The notes: generated by a model from the sequence alone, not told the origin. Shown: positions 1 to 4,794, counted from the stretch's first letter. The stretch: DNA of 14,192 bases from JBLHKE01 sp047619485 (GCA_047619485.1 JBLHKE010000108.1:1-14192); one strand, 5' to 3'. A program made the numbers and translations.

Positions 1-58
1 CGCACCGTTCACACTCGTGGGTGCAAAGTGTAAGAGCGCAATTGTGACGCCGCCGAAC

Positions 59-132
59 GGGGGCTTAGTTCAAAAGTAGAACGCCTGCTTTACATACAGG
101 ATACGGGGGAGCATTACCTCCAGCCCCGACCA
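59..132 (+). tRNA. tRNA-Val-like (anticodon UAC), G55 class
   Basis: The sequence folds as a cloverleaf: acceptor 59-65 with 122-128 (first pair is G-G, the other six are good), a 4-bp D stem, a 5-bp anticodon stem with C-A at its base, loop TTTACAT giving anticodon TAC at 91-93, a 4-nt variable region, and a T stem at 105-109/117-121. Discriminator A and CCA are encoded. The T-loop is AGCATTA, so U54 and U55 are replaced by A and G, and the D-loop AAAAGTA lacks the GG dinucleotide. By anticodon it would read valine GUA codons. The lost elbow contacts make a normal role in translation doubtful. It is separated from the main array by a minus-strand gene. Confidence 0.72.
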
Positions 133-149
133 TTCTCTCCCTACCGAGA

Positions 150-222
150 GCGGCATTCGTCCAAAACAAGACGCGCGCCCGCCACGTTCGAGAACCCGGG
201 GCACTACCGGGGTGCCGCACCA
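150..222 (+). tRNA. tRNA-Gly-like (anticodon GCC), degenerate, G55 class
   Basis: Acceptor GCGGCAT (150-156) pairs with 212-218 (last pair T-G), and A219 plus CCA are encoded. The D stem is weak (GTC/GAC) with loop AAAACAA and no GG. The anticodon stem 174-178/186-190 has one mismatch. Loop CCGCCAC gives anticodon GCC at 181-183, with C instead of the near-universal U33. The T stem CCCGG/CCGGG is perfect but its loop is GGCACTA, again with G at position 55. The overall fold is tRNA, but three conserved elements are lost at once. It may be a decayed gene or a non-translating tRNA. Staphylococcal cell-wall tRNA-Gly species are a known case of glycine tRNAs with GUGC in place of GTPsiC. Confidence 0.62.
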
Positions 223-239
223 ATCGACTTAACCTTGGC

Positions 240-289
240 AAAAAAAGACCGCCTGCGTAGCGATCCGATCGGATCCCGCACAGGCGGTC
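240..289 (-). terminator. Rho-independent terminator of the Bax inhibitor-1 family gene
   Basis: Inverted repeat GACCGCCTG (247-255) and CAGGCGGTC (281-289) is followed, on the minus strand, by seven T residues (A240-A246 on the plus strand). The loop contains a further small palindrome around GATCCGATCGGATC. It lies 22 nt after the stop codon of the minus-strand gene. Confidence 0.85.
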
Positions 290-310
290 GAGATTCAAAC
301 TCCAGTCCGC

Positions 311-1036
311 TCAGTCGCGGCTCATGAAGATTCGCAGAATGTACCAGAACATCAGTGCCACCGCTGAGAACAATGCCAGCGATGCGGCAACGTGCTGTTC
401 GGGACGGTAGTGATGAAGGATGTTCGACGTCGTGTAGAGAATCGATCCAGCAGCAAACAGAACCATGATACCGGAGAACAACGTTCCGAGTTGGAAGCCG
501 AACAAGAGGCTTGCAACGATGACACCCATCGCGACAAACCCAGCGATCATCAGGAACCCTCGCATGAATGAGAAGTCACTTTTGGTGATCAGTGCGAACG
601 CGGTCAGGCCGGCGAACAGCAACGCGGTCACGACACCAGCGTCACGGATGATCGTCCAGTCGGGCGCCCCTTGAACAGAGGAGTATTTGAAAGCTGCAAG
701 AACCAGCAGCGGCAGGAAAACGATCGCCTCGGCGACGATGAACAACCCTAGCCCTAAGTATTGCATGCCCCGAGAGGTATTCGATTGTGCCCAGCGGTCG
801 GCGATCACCGAGACAACCATGAACAGGCCAAGCACGACCAGCCATCCCATGCCTCCGGTGCTGAGGATCTTCACCGCGAGATTCACCGACCAGGCTGAGT
901 TCAGCAGAATCGCTTCCAGCGCGGCGAATACAAGAATCGCGCCTGCAAGGTGCAGGTAAGTTTTGCGGATGAAGCCGGCGCGAACGCTCGCTTCAGACTG
1001 AGCCACTACGTAGGGATTTCCATATCCTGTGTCCAT
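311..1036 (-). CDS. Bax inhibitor-1/YccA family integral membrane protein
   Basis: A 241-residue, strongly hydrophobic protein with about seven predicted membrane segments after a polar N-terminus of about 25 residues (NPYVVAQSEASVRAGFIRKTYLHLAG). Length and layout fit the BI-1/UPF0005 family, including the charged loop before the last helix (HHYRPEQHVAASLALF) and the aromatic final segment MFWYILRIF. Family members are inner-membrane proteins, some acting as calcium leak channels or interacting with membrane proteases; the substrate here is unknown. The ATG at 1034-1036 fits the usual N-terminus, although no strong Shine-Dalgarno sequence is seen. The gene is a single transcription unit on the strand opposite to the surrounding tRNA-like genes, with its own terminator, and is probably a bystander of the tRNA island. 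Confidence 0.88.
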   Translation of the reverse strand: MDTGYGNPYVVAQSEASVRAGFIRKTYLHLAGAILVFAALEAILLNSAWSVNLAVKILSTGGMGWLVVLGLFMVVSVIADRWAQSNTSRGMQYLGLGLFIVAEAIVFLPLLVLAAFKYSSVQGAPDWTIIRDAGVVTALLFAGLTAFALITKSDFSFMRGFLMIAGFVAMGVIVASLLFGFQLGTLFSGIMVLFAAGSILYTTSNILHHYRPEQHVAASLALFSAVALMFWYILRIFMSRD

Positions 1037-1191
1037 GATTTCGATATTTTATTTAAGGTTTTTGTGGATCGAATTTTCCTGCATCGGCAGGTGACCTCTC
1101 TTTATTACGCTAGAATCTAACGGCTGGTTGCTCCTAATCAAGCAGAACCGGAGGCCGCGTATCCACCTAATAATTAGTAAATTACAACAAT

Positions 1192-1279
1192 GCGAGGTGT
1201 CCCCGCAACGGCCTTCTAAGCCGTAGACGCAAAACGGCGGGAAGGACGTCGAGGGGTTCGATTCCTCCACCTTGTTCCA
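1192..1279 (+). tRNA. tRNA-Arg-like RNA (anticodon UCU) without a D-arm
   Basis: Acceptor GCGAGGT (1192-1198) pairs with ACCTTGT (1269-1275, two wobbles); discriminator T and CCA follow. The T arm 1252-1268 has canonical loop TTCGATT. A perfect 5-bp hairpin ACGGC-CTTCTAA-GCCGT (1208-1224) looks exactly like an arginine UCU anticodon arm. Only nine bases (1199-1207) separate it from the acceptor, so there is no D-arm, and 27 bases lie between it and the T arm. Those flanks can pair with each other: GTCC 1199-1202 with GGAC 1244-1247, and CCGC 1203-1206 with GCGG 1237-1240. They would form an extra helix around the anticodon hairpin. It could be a rearranged tRNA pseudogene or a tRNA mimic. Confidence 0.5.
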
Positions 1280-1294
1280 TACTCATTTCAGAAC

Positions 1295-1368
1295 GCTTCC
1301 GTAGCTCAATGGACTAGAGCGCTGGGCTTCGGACCCAGAGGTTGTGGGTTCGAATCCTACCGGGAGTT
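1295..1368 (+). tRNA. tRNA-Arg (anticodon UCG), canonical
   Basis: Complete ordinary cloverleaf: acceptor GCTTCCG/CGGGAGT, D arm GCTC-AATGGACTA-GAGC with the normal GG, perfect anticodon stem CTGGG/CCCAG with loop CTTCGGA (anticodon TCG at 1329-1331), 5-nt variable loop AGGTT, and T arm with loop TTCGAAT. No CCA is encoded after discriminator T1368, so CCA would be added post-transcriptionally. It is the only fully standard tRNA in the array and is probably a housekeeping gene reading CGA codons. Confidence 0.9.
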
Positions 1369-1465
1369 TCTACATCGATCACTTGATGATTCAGCATCGA
1401 TTATTTGCCATTGCTCCAACCAGTACCAAATGAGAAATGCAAAATCTCGAATGATAAATCCAAAT

Positions 1466-1541
1466 GCCCACGTAGCCCAACAGCAGAGGCGCCGGTCTCA
1501 GAATCCGGAGGTTGGGGGTGCAACTCCCTCCGTGGGTACCA
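1466..1541 (+). tRNA. tRNA with anticodon CAG (Leu by anticodon), G55 class
   Basis: Acceptor GCCCACG/CGTGGGT, discriminator A and encoded CCA. The D arm has a GCC/GGC stem without a GG dinucleotide (AACAGCAGA). The anticodon stem has four pairs plus a T-T at the loop side; loop CTCAGAA gives anticodon CAG at 1499-1501. The variable loop is only five bases (AGGTT), whereas leucine tRNAs normally have a long variable arm, so the charging identity is uncertain. T stem 1514-1518/1526-1530, loop TGCAACT with G at position 55. Confidence 0.8.
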
Positions 1542-1555
1542 TTTTCCAAAACAAC

Positions 1556-1632
1556 CGATCCGTAGCTCAGTTAGCGAGAGCACGTGCCTTATAAGCGCGA
1601 GGTCGCGGGTGCGACTCCCGCCGGATCAACCA
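1556..1632 (+). tRNA. tRNA-Ile-like (anticodon UAU), G55 class
   Basis: Acceptor 1556-1562 with 1622-1628 (C-A at the first position, six good pairs), discriminator A, CCA encoded. The D arm is GCTC-AGTTAGCGA-GAGC, in which the usual GG is AG. Anticodon stem CGTGC/GCGCG, loop CTTATAA, anticodon TAT at 1590-1592, which would read the rare isoleucine codon AUA directly. Variable loop AGGTC; T stem GCGGG/CCCGC with loop TGCGACT (G55). Two bases separate it from the next tRNA-like gene. Confidence 0.82.
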
Positions 1633-1634
1633 AT

Positions 1635-1710
1635 GGTCGCGTGGCCCAACAGTAGAGGCATCCGGCTTAAAACCGGAGAGATGTAGGTGCAACTCCTACC
1701 GCGACTACCA
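1635..1710 (+). tRNA. tRNA with anticodon UAA (Leu by anticodon), G55 class
   Basis: Acceptor GGTCGCG/CGCGACT, discriminator A, CCA encoded. The D arm is GCC-CAACAGTAGA-GGC with no GG. The anticodon stem TCCGG/CCGGA is perfect; loop CTTAAAA gives anticodon TAA at 1668-1670. As with the CAG gene, the variable loop is short (GAGAT) although the anticodon is leucine, so a standard LeuRS identity is not secure. T stem GTAGG/CCTAC with loop TGCAACT. The next tRNA-like gene starts after only two bases, so these are probably processed from one transcript. Confidence 0.82.
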
Positions 1711-1712
1711 TT

Positions 1713-1805
1713 GGAACTCTAACCGGACAAGCGAGCCGGGATCGCCTGCTAAGCGAATCGTTCCGCAACTGCGAGAATGAGGTGCAAGCCCTCAGAGTTC
1801 CTCCA
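1713..1805 (+). tRNA. tRNA-Ser-like (anticodon GCU), class II, G55 class
   Basis: Acceptor GGAACTC (1713-1719) pairs perfectly with GAGTTCC (1795-1801); discriminator T, CCA encoded. The anticodon stem has four pairs plus an A-A; loop CTGCTAA gives GCT at 1748-1750. A variable region of about 20 bases (1758-1777) fits a class II serine tRNA, although its helix is poor. T stem TGAGG/CCTCA with loop TGCAAGC, so G55 is present here too. Serine tRNAs normally have G as discriminator; T is unusual. Confidence 0.75.
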
Positions 1806-1822
1806 TTTTTTAAAATACAAAT

Positions 1823-1897
1823 GTCCCTGTCGTCTAATAGTCAGGATATCAGACTCTCAATCTGAAGATCCGGGTGCAACTCCCGGCGGGGATACCA
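1823..1897 (+). tRNA. tRNA-Glu-like (anticodon CUC), G55 class
   Basis: Acceptor GTCCCTG/CGGGGAT (with wobble pairs), discriminator A, CCA encoded. The D arm is GTCT-AATAGTCA-GGAT, a glutamate-like D arm but with AG in place of GG. Perfect anticodon stem TCAGA/TCTGA, loop CTCTCAA, anticodon CTC at 1856-1858. Four-base variable region AGAT. T stem CCGGG/CCCGG with loop TGCAACT. Confidence 0.84.
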
Positions 1898-1912
1898 ATT
1901 CCATTCACCGAA

Positions 1913-1987
1913 CGGTCCGTAGCTCAATAGTAGAGCAGCCGCCTCTTAAGCGGAAGGTTGTAGGTGCAAGTCCTACCGGGCCGACCA
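1913..1987 (+). tRNA. tRNA-Lys-like (anticodon CUU), G55 class
   Basis: Acceptor CGGTCCG/CGGGCCG, discriminator A, CCA encoded. The D arm GCTC-AATAGTA-GAGC has a short loop with AG instead of GG. Anticodon stem has four pairs plus G-A, loop CTCTTAA, anticodon CTT at 1945-1947. Variable loop AGGTT. T stem GTAGG/CCTAC with loop TGCAAGT. Apart from positions 18 and 55 this is a well-preserved tRNA. Confidence 0.85.
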
Positions 1988-2017
1988 ATTTTATTTCTCA
2001 TTTAGGATCTAGTATTG

Positions 2018-2378
2018 TCATCTGGCACTGGCGTCTCTGGTAGAGCGGATCATGGAAAAGATGATCACACAGATCTCATCAGCTTCCTTGTGAAGCTCGG
2101 CACAACGTTCTTCGGGTAGCAAACCACCTTCGACAATCAATTCGATCCAGAATCCAGATTCATCTGCCTCCTCGAGGACGATTCCTAGCTTGGCAACAAA
2201 CTCAGCAGTCGTTCTCCCCCGACACGCAGCTCGATAGTTCGCTCCCACCGAGGTTCCACAGCGCAGCAGCTGGTTGCCCAGCACTCGCCTTGTCAGTCTT
2301 GGGCAGACTATCCACTAGGTTCCTCACCCGAAGGGCAAACCGCTTCGTCCTAGTTTTCATTGCCTCTTCATCCATCAT
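2018..2378 (-). pseudogene. Four-helix-bundle protein (S23/23S rRNA intervening-sequence protein family), frameshifted
   Basis: Read on the minus strand from ATG at 2376-2378, one frame gives MMDEEAMKTRTKRFALRVRN and then LVDSLPKTDKAS. The family then continues in a different frame from about 2284 with VLGNQLLRCGTSVGANYRAA and on to the stop at 2018. The two parts together match the start-to-end layout of the roughly 115-residue four-helix-bundle family (conserved GxQLLRxGTSVGANYRAA and LxEADExxFWxEL elements). The join around 2284-2288 lacks two bases, or has one extra, so the gene is broken unless it is a sequencing error. It could be translated in part from the GTG at 2284. It sits inside the tRNA array on the opposite strand. 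The function of this family is poorly known. Confidence 0.75.
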
Positions 2379-2417
2379 CCAAATGATAGAGGATAAATCG
2401 AAAATGCTAGATGTTAT

Positions 2418-2492
2418 TTCCGGGTCGTCTAATAGTTAAGATGCTTGGCTTTGACCCAAGAGATCATGGTGCGATCCCATGCCCGGAAGCCA
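2418..2492 (+). tRNA. tRNA-Gln-like (anticodon UUG), G55 class
   Basis: Perfect 7-bp acceptor TTCCGGG/CCCGGAA, discriminator G, CCA encoded. The D arm GTCT-AATAGTTA-AGAT has AG instead of GG. Perfect anticodon stem CTTGG/CCAAG, loop CTTTGAC, anticodon TTG at 2451-2453. Variable AGAT; perfect T stem CATGG/CCATG with loop TGCGATC. Every helix is intact, which argues that the G55 change is maintained rather than decay. Confidence 0.87.
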
Positions 2493-2510
2493 ATTTTTCA
2501 TATTCCAAAA

Positions 2511-2648
2511 TGTTCGGGTAGTGAAGAAGGAGTTACTTCGTTTACCACGACGTTGTCGCTGGTTCGACTCCAGCCCGCGCGACCTTTTCCGCGCGGTAGC
2601 TCAGCGGTAGAGCACGTACTACACTCCTTCTACTAATTCTCCCGAACA
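2511..2648 (+). ncRNA. yrlA: YrlA-type Y RNA with a circularly permuted tRNA mimic
   Basis: The 5' and 3' ends pair: TGTTCGGG (2511-2518) with CCCGAACA (2641-2648), then TAGT with ACTA, a bulged GA on the 5' side and ATTCT on the 3' side, then AGAAGGAGT (2525-2533) with ACTCCTTCT (2623-2631). This is the bulged stem expected of a Ro-binding Y RNA. Inside is a tRNA in permuted order: T arm GCTGG-TTCGACT-CCAGC (2558-2574), acceptor 3' strand CCGCGCG (2575-2581), closing loop ACCTTTTC, acceptor 5' strand CGCGCGG (2590-2596), T8-A9, and D arm GCTC-AGCGGTA-GAGC (2599-2613). The Y stem takes the place of the anticodon arm. The T- and D-loops are canonical. A T5 run after the stem (2651-2655) makes it its own terminator. 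It lies about 500 bp upstream of rsr. Confidence 0.88.
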
Positions 2649-2667
2649 CCTTTTTCTAATACGAGAA

Positions 2668-2742
2668 TCCCGGGTCGTCCAACAGTGAGGATATCTGACT
2701 CTGAATCAGAAGACGGCGGTGCAAATCCGCCCCCGGGTGCCA
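2668..2742 (+). tRNA. tRNA-Gln-like (anticodon CUG), G55 class
   Basis: Acceptor TCCCGGG/CCCGGGT (T-T at the first position, six G-C pairs), discriminator G, CCA encoded. D arm GTCC-AACAGTGA-GGAT without GG. Perfect anticodon stem TCTGA/TCAGA, loop CTCTGAA, anticodon CTG at 2701-2703. Variable AGAC; perfect T stem GGCGG/CCGCC with loop TGCAAAT. It lies between two Y-like RNAs and is the last tRNA-like gene of the array. Confidence 0.85.
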
Positions 2743-2750
2743 ATTTGATC

Positions 2751-2886
2751 TGGGGCAGCGAGAACAGGGCTACTTCGCCTGCGATATAGGCTACCAACCG
2801 CCATAAAACCCGATGCTCACTGGCAAGGCATCAAAGTGAGGAGCGGATTCGACTTCCGCAGCACCCCCTGTTCGCCATTCTCCCCA
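2751..2886 (+). ncRNA. Second Y-like RNA
   Basis: Ends pair as TGGGG (2751-2755) with CCCCA (2882-2886). Then CAGC, a bulged GA, and GAACAGGG (2762-2769) pair with CCCTGTTC (2866-2873) followed by GC and a bulged ATTCT. This is the same bulged-stem arrangement as in the Y RNA at 2511. The stem is followed by the shared GCTACTTCG (AGTTACTTCG in the other copies). The interior has a D-arm-like hairpin with GG in its loop (GATGC 2812-2816 / GCATC 2828-2832) and a T arm GCGGA-TTCGACT-TCCGC (2843-2859) with canonical loop. D precedes T here, unlike in the first Y RNA, so the tRNA mimic is arranged differently. No product other than an RNA is suggested. Confidence 0.65.
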
Positions 2887-2896
2887 AAACCCATCT

Positions 2897-2964
2897 TCCG
2901 GGCAGTGAGGCCGGAGTTACTTCGCTCTAAACGAAACACCTGCTCTAGCCACTTCCCTCCCGGA
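2897..2964 (+). ncRNA. Short Y-like RNA upstream of rsr
   Basis: TCCGGG (2897-2902) pairs with CCCGGA (2959-2964). AGT with ACT, a bulged GA (2907-2908), GGC (2909-2911) with GCC (2948-2950), and GAG (2914-2916) with CTC (2943-2945) continue the stem. This is the same order as in the two upstream Y-like RNAs, again with a pyrimidine-rich 3' bulge and the shared AGTTACTTCG (2915-2924). There is no tRNA-like module, so it would be a minimal Ro-binding RNA of about 70 nt, or a structured leader of the rsr mRNA, since the rsr start is only 50 bp downstream. Confidence 0.52.
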
Positions 2965-2993
2965 TCCCGATCACACTAACAACACAACCAATG

Positions 2994-3001
2994 AAAGGAG
3001 G
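2994..3001 (+). promoter_or_regulatory. Ribosome binding site of rsr
   Basis: AAAGGAGG lies 12 bases before the ATG at 3014. An earlier ATG at 2991 overlaps it but opens a frame that closes with TGA at 3015-3017, overlapping the rsr start codon, so 3014 is the start supported. Confidence 0.75.
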
Positions 3002-3013
3002 CATCACCTTACG

Positions 3014-4447
3014 ATGAAATTTAACGCACTATTAAAAAAGAAAACACAGCGCAAGACGCAGAACCTCGCAGGCGGACAAGCACACGGCGAGAGCGAAAAA
3101 CTCGAGCTCGTGTCGATCATGCTGACGAGCTTCCTAGAGGACAAGTTCTACCGCTCGGGCGATGCCACCGTGAAGCGAATGCGCACGTTGGTCAACCAGA
3201 TCACCGACAAGGAGTTCGTCGCAAAGGCGGCGATCTACGCGCGCAACGAGGCAGGGATGCGCTCAGTGTCCCACCTAGTTGCCAGCGACCTCGCCCACCA
3301 GGTGAAAGGCGTCGACTGGACGAAGCGCTTCTTTGACAAGGTCGTGCGCCGCCCGGATGACGTGCTAGAGATCCTAGCGTGCTACATGACCCTGTACGGC
3401 AAGCCCTTACCGAACTCCCTCAAGAAGGGACTTGGCGCAGCGCTCAGCCGCTTCGATGCCTACCAACTCGCGAAATACCGACGCGGTAGCTGCGAACTGA
3501 AACTGGTCGACGCGGTGAACCTAGTTCACCCGCCGCACAGTGAAGCACTGGGTGCCCTGGTCGACGGAACGCTCGCACCGGCGGAAACTTGGGAGACCAA
3601 GCTCACGCAGGCAGGTCAGGGTGACGACCTACTCGAGGTGCAGAAGCGCCAGCAGAAGGCAGCCGTTTGGACAGAGCTGATCCGCTCGCGCAAGCTCGGC
3701 TACTTCGCCCTGCTGCGTAACCTGCGCAACATCCTCGAGCAGGCACCCGAGGTCACCGATGAGGCGCTGGAGATGCTGGTGGATCGACGACTGATCGACA
3801 GATCGCTCGTGATGCCATTCCGCTTCCGCACCGCCATCGACGCCATCGAGAAGTCCCAGCTGAAGGGGAGCCAGAAGGCGATCCGCGCACTTAGTGAGGC
3901 AGTCGACACGGCGCTGGCAAACGTGCCGCGATTCGAAGGCCGCACGCTCGTCGCCATGGATTGTTCCGGTTCGATGCTCGGTCGCCCGATGAAGGTCGGT
4001 TCGCTATTCGCATCCGTCCTCTACAAGGCGAACGACGCCGACCTCATGCTGTTCAGCGGAGATGCCAAGTACGCGACGTTCAACAAGGATGATGCGACAC
4101 TGACGCTTGCTAGCCGCATCGAGGACAAGGCGGAGTGGAGTGGAACCAACTTCCACGCCGTTTTCCAACGAGCCCAGGCGGGATACGATCGCATCGTCAT
4201 CCTGTCGGACATGCAGGCGTGGATGGGTCACTGGACGCCAAAGCAGGAGTTCGAGAAGTTTGTAAAGCGCAACGGCAAACGCCCGCGCGTCTACAGCTTC
4301 GACCTCGCCGGCTACGGCACGCTCCAGTTCCCAGAGCGCGAAGTCTATTGTCTGGCCGGATTCTCCGACAAGACGATGGAGACCATGAAGTTCCTCGAAG
4401 AGGACAAACGAGCTCTGCTCAGCCAGATCGATTCCGTTGACCTGTAG
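3014..4447 (+). CDS. rsr: TROVE domain protein, bacterial Ro60 (Rsr)
   Basis: A 477-residue protein of the Ro60 family. Ro60 is a ring-shaped RNA-binding protein that holds Y RNAs on its surface and, in bacteria, takes part in RNA quality control with exonucleases such as PNPase. The N-terminal part (about residues 25-300) is the helical-repeat TROVE domain, with family phrases such as DATVKRMRTLVNQI, FVAKAAIYARNEAGMRSVSH and LRNLRNIL. The C-terminal part (about 308-470) is a von Willebrand A fold with an apparently complete metal site: D316-x-S318-x-S320 in MDCSGSM, T378 in SGTNF and D399 in LSDMQ. Length is close to that of other Ro proteins. Strong RBS at 2994. The Y RNAs directly upstream match what is known of rsr-Y RNA loci. 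Confidence 0.95.
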   Translation: MKFNALLKKKTQRKTQNLAGGQAHGESEKLELVSIMLTSFLEDKFYRSGDATVKRMRTLVNQITDKEFVAKAAIYARNEAGMRSVSHLVASDLAHQVKGVDWTKRFFDKVVRRPDDVLEILACYMTLYGKPLPNSLKKGLGAALSRFDAYQLAKYRRGSCELKLVDAVNLVHPPHSEALGALVDGTLAPAETWETKLTQAGQGDDLLEVQKRQQKAAVWTELIRSRKLGYFALLRNLRNILEQAPEVTDEALEMLVDRRLIDRSLVMPFRFRTAIDAIEKSQLKGSQKAIRALSEAVDTALANVPRFEGRTLVAMDCSGSMLGRPMKVGSLFASVLYKANDADLMLFSGDAKYATFNKDDATLTLASRIEDKAEWSGTNFHAVFQRAQAGYDRIVILSDMQAWMGHWTPKQEFEKFVKRNGKRPRVYSFDLAGYGTLQFPEREVYCLAGFSDKTMETMKFLEEDKRALLSQIDSVDL

Positions 4448-4635
4448 GCATCGAACACGGTTGAACGAAGAGAGGTGATGTCGGGGCAGAAGGTGATTCA
4501 AGTGCGCTTCCGCCCCGGCGACTCCCCTACCCTTCTCCCAGATTTCTAGTGAGTGAGAAAGAGAAAGCAAATGCATGTGGCGGCCGGCAACCGGGCCGGT
4601 CGCCACACAGTGTTAATCGCCGGGCACGGCCGTAT

Positions 4636-4759
4636 CACGGAGTTGTACTCCGTGGGCTGCCACTCAAACACACTGACCACCTTCCAACCTGAGCGAAGAT
4701 TCATCGATGTTAGAAGGTCTTGGCTGCGATAGCAGCCTCCCACGGAGTGCAACTCCGTG
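4636..4759. repeat. REP-like inverted pair (REPIN-type element)
   Basis: Two near-identical palindromes, CACGGAGTTGTACTCCGTG (4636-4654) and CACGGAGTGCAACTCCGTG (4741-4759), flank a spacer whose arms also pair (ACCTTCCAAC near 4678-4687 with GTTAGAAGGT near 4709-4718; CTGCC and AGCAG next to the palindromes). The whole forms one long imperfect hairpin. That layout is typical of paired REP sequences mobilised by RAYT transposases. No such transposase is in the window. Confidence 0.6.
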
Positions 4760-4794
4760 CTACGTCGGCGACGCCGCCGGCTCAACCCAATTTC

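Noticed and set aside
1..58. Possible 3' part of another G55 tRNA (GGGTGCAAAGTG resembles a T arm)
   Set aside because: The flanking bases do not form a 5-bp T stem with a 7-base loop and no acceptor strand or CCA follows; only a small hairpin ACAC/GTGT is seen.
1049..1270. Minus-strand open frame over the tRNA-Arg(UCU)-like gene
   Set aside because: It overlaps a structured RNA gene and its sequence resembles no protein family.
1430..1455. GAGAAATGCAAAATCTC, a 17-base T-arm-like hairpin
   Set aside because: No acceptor, anticodon or D arm can be built around it and its stem is AT-rich and imperfect.
59..2742. CRISPR-like or tandem repeat array
   Set aside because: The repeated elements fold as separate tRNAs with different anticodons and irregular spacing; no constant repeat with variable spacers exists.
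4004..4606. Long minus-strand open frame opposite the end of rsr
   Set aside because: It is the antisense shadow of the rsr coding sequence, lacks recognisable domains and has no RBS.
4741..4759. GGAGTGCAACTCC looks like a G55 T arm
   Set aside because: It is part of a perfect palindrome paired with an inverted copy at 4636 and has no cloverleaf around it; the REP explanation is better.
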